Below the pieces are notes generated by a model that was not told the DNA's origin, ran no database searches, and was given only the letters and a program-made list of their open reading frames with translations. Shown here in pieces: positions 5,550 to 7,631 of a DNA stretch of 7,631 bases (position 1 is its first letter; the number at the start of each line of letters is the position of its first letter). The DNA is taken from assembly GCA_903907615.1 (NCBI GenBank), contig CAIVOR010000037.1, positions 1 through 7,631 on the forward strand, in the 5' to 3' direction. Origin of the DNA: an uncultured Microbacteriaceae bacterium (GTDB lineage: Bacteria > Actinomycetota > Actinomycetes > Actinomycetales > Microbacteriaceae). Made by a program: the position numbers and the translations under genes.

Positions 5550-6412
5550 CGCAGTCCTCCCGAGATGGGACGTCGCACGATGACGAAAACGAGTAGGGCC
5601 AAGAGGTATGCGGCCACGAATACCGCGGCAATCGCGGCTCCCGGCGGGACGGGAATGTCGAGCCCGACCGACAGCGTGAAGGCTCCGACAAGTCCGGCCA
5701 GACCTCCCAGAACGGCGAACGAGAGCGCGATAGCAAAGAGTGACGTGAGGCGACGCGCCCAGACGCGAGCGAGCGCGCCCGGCACGATCAATATGGCGAT
5801 GACCAGAAGATTGCCCACCGCGATAGACGCCGAAACGACCACGAGGGCGATAGCTACGTTAAGGGCCAAATCAACCACGGTGACCCGATACCCCGCGGCC
5901 CGAGCCGCGTCGCGGTCGAATGCCGTCATCACTTGAGAACGCATGGTGACGAGAACGGTGAGAATCGCCAGGAGACCGATGCCCGCCGTGGCAAAGACCT
6001 CGGTGATCGACACCGTGAACAGGTGGCCAAAGAGAAGCTGTTCGAGTTGTCCCGCGGCGTCGTGAGACCTGCTCACGATCACCACGCCCACGCTGAACAT
6101 GGCCACGAGTACCACAGCGACGGCGGCGTCCGAGGAGACCCCGCGCCGAGCGAGAAGACTGAGAAAGACCGTGGCGGCTGCGGCGGCGAGCGCGGCGCCC
6201 CAAAAGAGTCCGCCCGCCCCCGCAAAGGCAACCCCCGCGGCAATACCGGGAAAGACGGCATGGGTCAGGCCATCGGTGAGGAACTCCAGCCCGCGAAGAT
6301 TGACAAAGACGCCCACCACTCCGGCGGTAATCCCGAGTGTCAGCAGCACGATGACCGCCCGCACCATAAAGGGCATGGTCCAGAAATGGAGGAGCAGGTC
6401 GAGCGTGATCAC
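5546..6412 (-). CDS. Zinc/manganese ABC transporter permease, first subunit (ABC-3 family)
   Basis: A 288-residue membrane protein beginning with GTG at 6412, which shares one base with the stop of the ATPase (TAGTG); an AGGA lies 11 bases upstream, so translation is probably coupled. Family signatures are NLRGLEFLTDGLTHAVFPG at about 38-56 (the conserved DxLTHAxFPG segment), EQLLFGHLFTVS at 124-135, and AFDRDAARAAGYRVTVVDLA at 164-183, the ATPase-coupling loop. NLLVIAILIVPGALARVWAR at 201-220 follows. It has about eight hydrophobic segments and a short basic C-terminus. It is about as long as other ABC-3 permeases and pairs with the 270-residue permease encoded next; both carry the same motifs but differ throughout, suggesting an ancient duplication followed by specialisation. 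Confidence 0.93.
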   Translation of the reverse strand: MITLDLLLHFWTMPFMVRAVIVLLTLGITAGVVGVFVNLRGLEFLTDGLTHAVFPGIAAGVAFAGAGGLFWGAALAAAAATVFLSLLARRGVSSDAAVAVVLVAMFSVGVVIVSRSHDAAGQLEQLLFGHLFTVSITEVFATAGIGLLAILTVLVTMRSQVMTAFDRDAARAAGYRVTVVDLALNVAIALVVVSASIAVGNLLVIAILIVPGALARVWARRLTSLFAIALSFAVLGGLAGLVGAFTLSVGLDIPVPPGAAIAAVFVAAYLLALLVFVIVRRPISGGLR

Positions 6413-7200
6413 TAGTGGTCGTGTCCTGGAATAACGACGCGGTGCTCATCCACTTCGACCTGCACGTCGCCAAAGGCCGCCTGCAGGTTCTCGAGCGTCA
6501 ACACGCCATCGGTGGGGCCAAAAGCCACCTGTGTTCCCGCGAGAAGCAGGACCTTGTCGCACACATCCCGGGCGAGATCGAGGTCGTGTGTCGTGACGAC
6601 AATCGAGACGCCGCGTAACTTGAGTTCGCGCAAGGTGGTCAGTAGTGCCGCGCGGTTGGGCTGATCGAGCCCGTTGAAGGGCTCATCGAGCAGGAGGAGA
6701 CGAGGTTTCGCGGCCAGGGCGCGGGCGAGGAGTCCGCGCTGTTGCTGACCACCGGACAGCGAACCAAACCGCGCTCCCGCACGCGAGGTCAGTCCGGTCA
6801 TCTCCAGGGCCTCGTTGACTGCGGACCGGTCGATGGTGCGCGCGAATCGCCAGAATCCAATGCGCCGATAACGGCCCATCATCACCACCTGCCGCAGGCT
6901 GATGGGAAAGTTCGGCTCGGTCGATTCCTGTTGCGGCAGGTAGCCGATGCCGTCGGTCACGCCCGGGCGTCGCTGGTGGCCGAAAACCTTGAGGCTGCCG
7001 TCGGCTAAGGGCAGTAGCCCAAGAAGCCCGCGCAACAGCGTTGACTTGCCCGATCCGTTGGGGCCAATCAGGGCAACGGCCTCGCCCGGGAAAGCCTGCA
7101 TTGAGACGTGATCCAGCGCCACGACGCCCTCATAGGCGAACGCGGCGTTCGTCAGGTCGATGACGGGTTCGGGCTGAATCTCTTCTGCCTGCTCGCTCAT
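6412..7200 (-). CDS. znuC: Zinc/manganese ABC transporter ATP-binding protein
   Basis: A 262-residue ATPase. I chose the ATG at 7200 (MSEQAEEIQP) because it overlaps the stop of the binding-protein gene as ATGA and has GGAAGGA eight bases upstream; the open frame to 7242 would extend into that gene. All nucleotide-binding motifs are present: Walker A GPNGSGKST at 46-54, Q-loop Q90, signature LSGGQQQR at 148-155, Walker B LLLLDEP at 168-174 and the switch histidine H205 in TTHD. It powers transport by the two downstream permeases. The C-terminus carries a small H/D-rich tail (PGHDH), as several metal-transport ATPases do; metal binding by it is speculative. The family also includes manganese transporters, so zinc specificity is inferred from zur. 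Confidence 0.95.
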   Translation of the reverse strand: MSEQAEEIQPEPVIDLTNAAFAYEGVVALDHVSMQAFPGEAVALIGPNGSGKSTLLRGLLGLLPLADGSLKVFGHQRRPGVTDGIGYLPQQESTEPNFPISLRQVVMMGRYRRIGFWRFARTIDRSAVNEALEMTGLTSRAGARFGSLSGGQQQRGLLARALAAKPRLLLLDEPFNGLDQPNRAALLTTLRELKLRGVSIVVTTHDLDLARDVCDKVLLLAGTQVAFGPTDGVLTLENLQAAFGDVQVEVDEHRVVIPGHDH

Positions 7201-7631
7201 GAGGTGAGTCCTTCCGGAAGTGGTGGAACGGTGCCGCCCCACGCCGTCACGAGCACCGTGACGTTGTGGATCGTGGCACCAATATCGGTCGCGCCTGCCG
7301 AACCGGGTCCTCCGAGGGAGTCGGCGTAGAGGGCCTGTTCGCCCGAATAAACTGCCACACTCGCTTCCCGGGCAATGGTGGTGGCCAGCTTGGCAGAGAC
7401 GGTGTTTTCGCTGAACACGGCCGTGGCTCCACTCGCCCGGATTTTGCTCACAATCGAGTCGACGTCAGCCGCGCTGGGTTCGGCGTTGTCATCGAGGCTC
7501 GGCAGGATCGAACCGAGAAACGTGATTCCGTAATCGTTCACGAAATAGGCGAGCGCGTCGTGATTAGTCACGAGAATGCGCTTCGCCACGGGCACCGACG
7601 CAAACGCTTCGGTGGCCCACTCATCGAGCAG
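7197..7631 (-). CDS. znuA: Zinc/manganese-binding lipoprotein of the ABC importer, C-terminal half only
   Basis: Partial gene; the reading frame stays open to the right edge, and the visible 144 residues correspond to the C-terminal half of a cluster A-I (TroA/ZnuA-type) metal-binding protein. The signal peptide and the N-terminal metal ligands lie outside the window. Visible landmarks are VTNHDALAYFVNDYGITFLG at 21-40 (H24 is the conserved metal-ligand histidine), SAADVDSIVSKIRASGATAV at 53-72 followed by FSENT with E76 (ligand region of the second lobe), and EQALYADSLG at 98-107 with D104, the aspartate ligand. It delivers the metal to the permease pair. The metal-binding half seen here is intact. 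It is the first gene seen of the operon and overlaps znuC by four bases. Confidence 0.93.
   Translation of the reverse strand: MLDEWATEAFASVPVAKRILVTNHDALAYFVNDYGITFLGSILPSLDDNAEPSAADVDSIVSKIRASGATAVFSENTVSAKLATTIAREASVAVYSGEQALYADSLGGPGSAGATDIGATIHNVTVLVTAWGGTVPPLPEGLTS

Noticed and set aside
5112..5936. Plus-strand open frame of 274 codons across the two permease genes
   Set aside because: Shadow of the minus-strand permeases; low-complexity Arg/Thr/Ala-rich product crossing a gene boundary.
7201..7242. ZnuC frame extended to 7242
   Set aside because: The extra 14 residues overlap the binding-protein gene; the ATG at 7200 has a GGAAGGA site and an ATGA overlap.
1..7631. tRNA, rRNA, CRISPR, insertion sequence or phage features
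   Set aside because: No clover-leaf candidates, spaced direct repeats, transposase motifs or terminal inverted repeats were noticed on reading both strands.

Overview
The window looks like a chromosomal segment of a high-GC actinobacterium, most likely in the Microbacteriaceae (order Micrococcales). I base this on base composition, GTG starts, the protein signatures, and a gene order I recall from that family (zinc ABC transporter, zur, rpmB-rpmG-rpsN, HU, CopD/CtaG). The family assignment is from memory and was not searched. I see no mobile element, CRISPR array, tRNA or rRNA. Apart from one gene, everything substantial is on the minus strand.

Reading the minus strand from right to left, a five-gene zinc-uptake operon fills positions 7631 to 4360. 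It encodes the C-terminal half of a ZnuA-like binding protein (cut by the window edge), a ZnuC-like ATPase, two different ABC-3 family permeases and a Zur-type repressor. Every junction is an ATGA or TAGTG overlap, so the genes are very probably co-transcribed and translationally coupled. Next comes a tightly packed ribosomal protein cluster, rpmB (L28), rpmG (L33) and rpsN (S14), from 4221 to 3512. All three are the 'C-minus' types, which lack the paired-cysteine zinc ribbons of their zinc-binding paralogues. rpmG is only 55 codons. A sigma70-like promoter appears to be embedded in the last codons of zur, followed at the predicted transcription start by a 24-bp palindrome made of two TTGCGCAA units. 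Then come hup (HU), with a strong hairpin terminator behind it, and a large membrane protein fusing a CopD-like domain to a CtaG domain (copper handling and cytochrome c oxidase assembly).

On the plus strand, positions 126-1115 encode an exported, single-helix-anchored protein of unknown function. It converges with the CopD-CtaG gene and the two coding ends overlap by 14 bp. At the extreme left, a divergent minus-strand gene may begin at position 35, but only its first codons are present.

The central theme is zinc economy. When zinc is scarce, Zur-type repressors normally release zinc import and expression of zinc-free ribosomal proteins. Here importer, repressor and the three replacement ribosomal proteins sit back to back. 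The biology of each part is known. The least explained element is the promoter-palindrome between zur and rpmB, which does not resemble the AT-rich actinobacterial Zur box.
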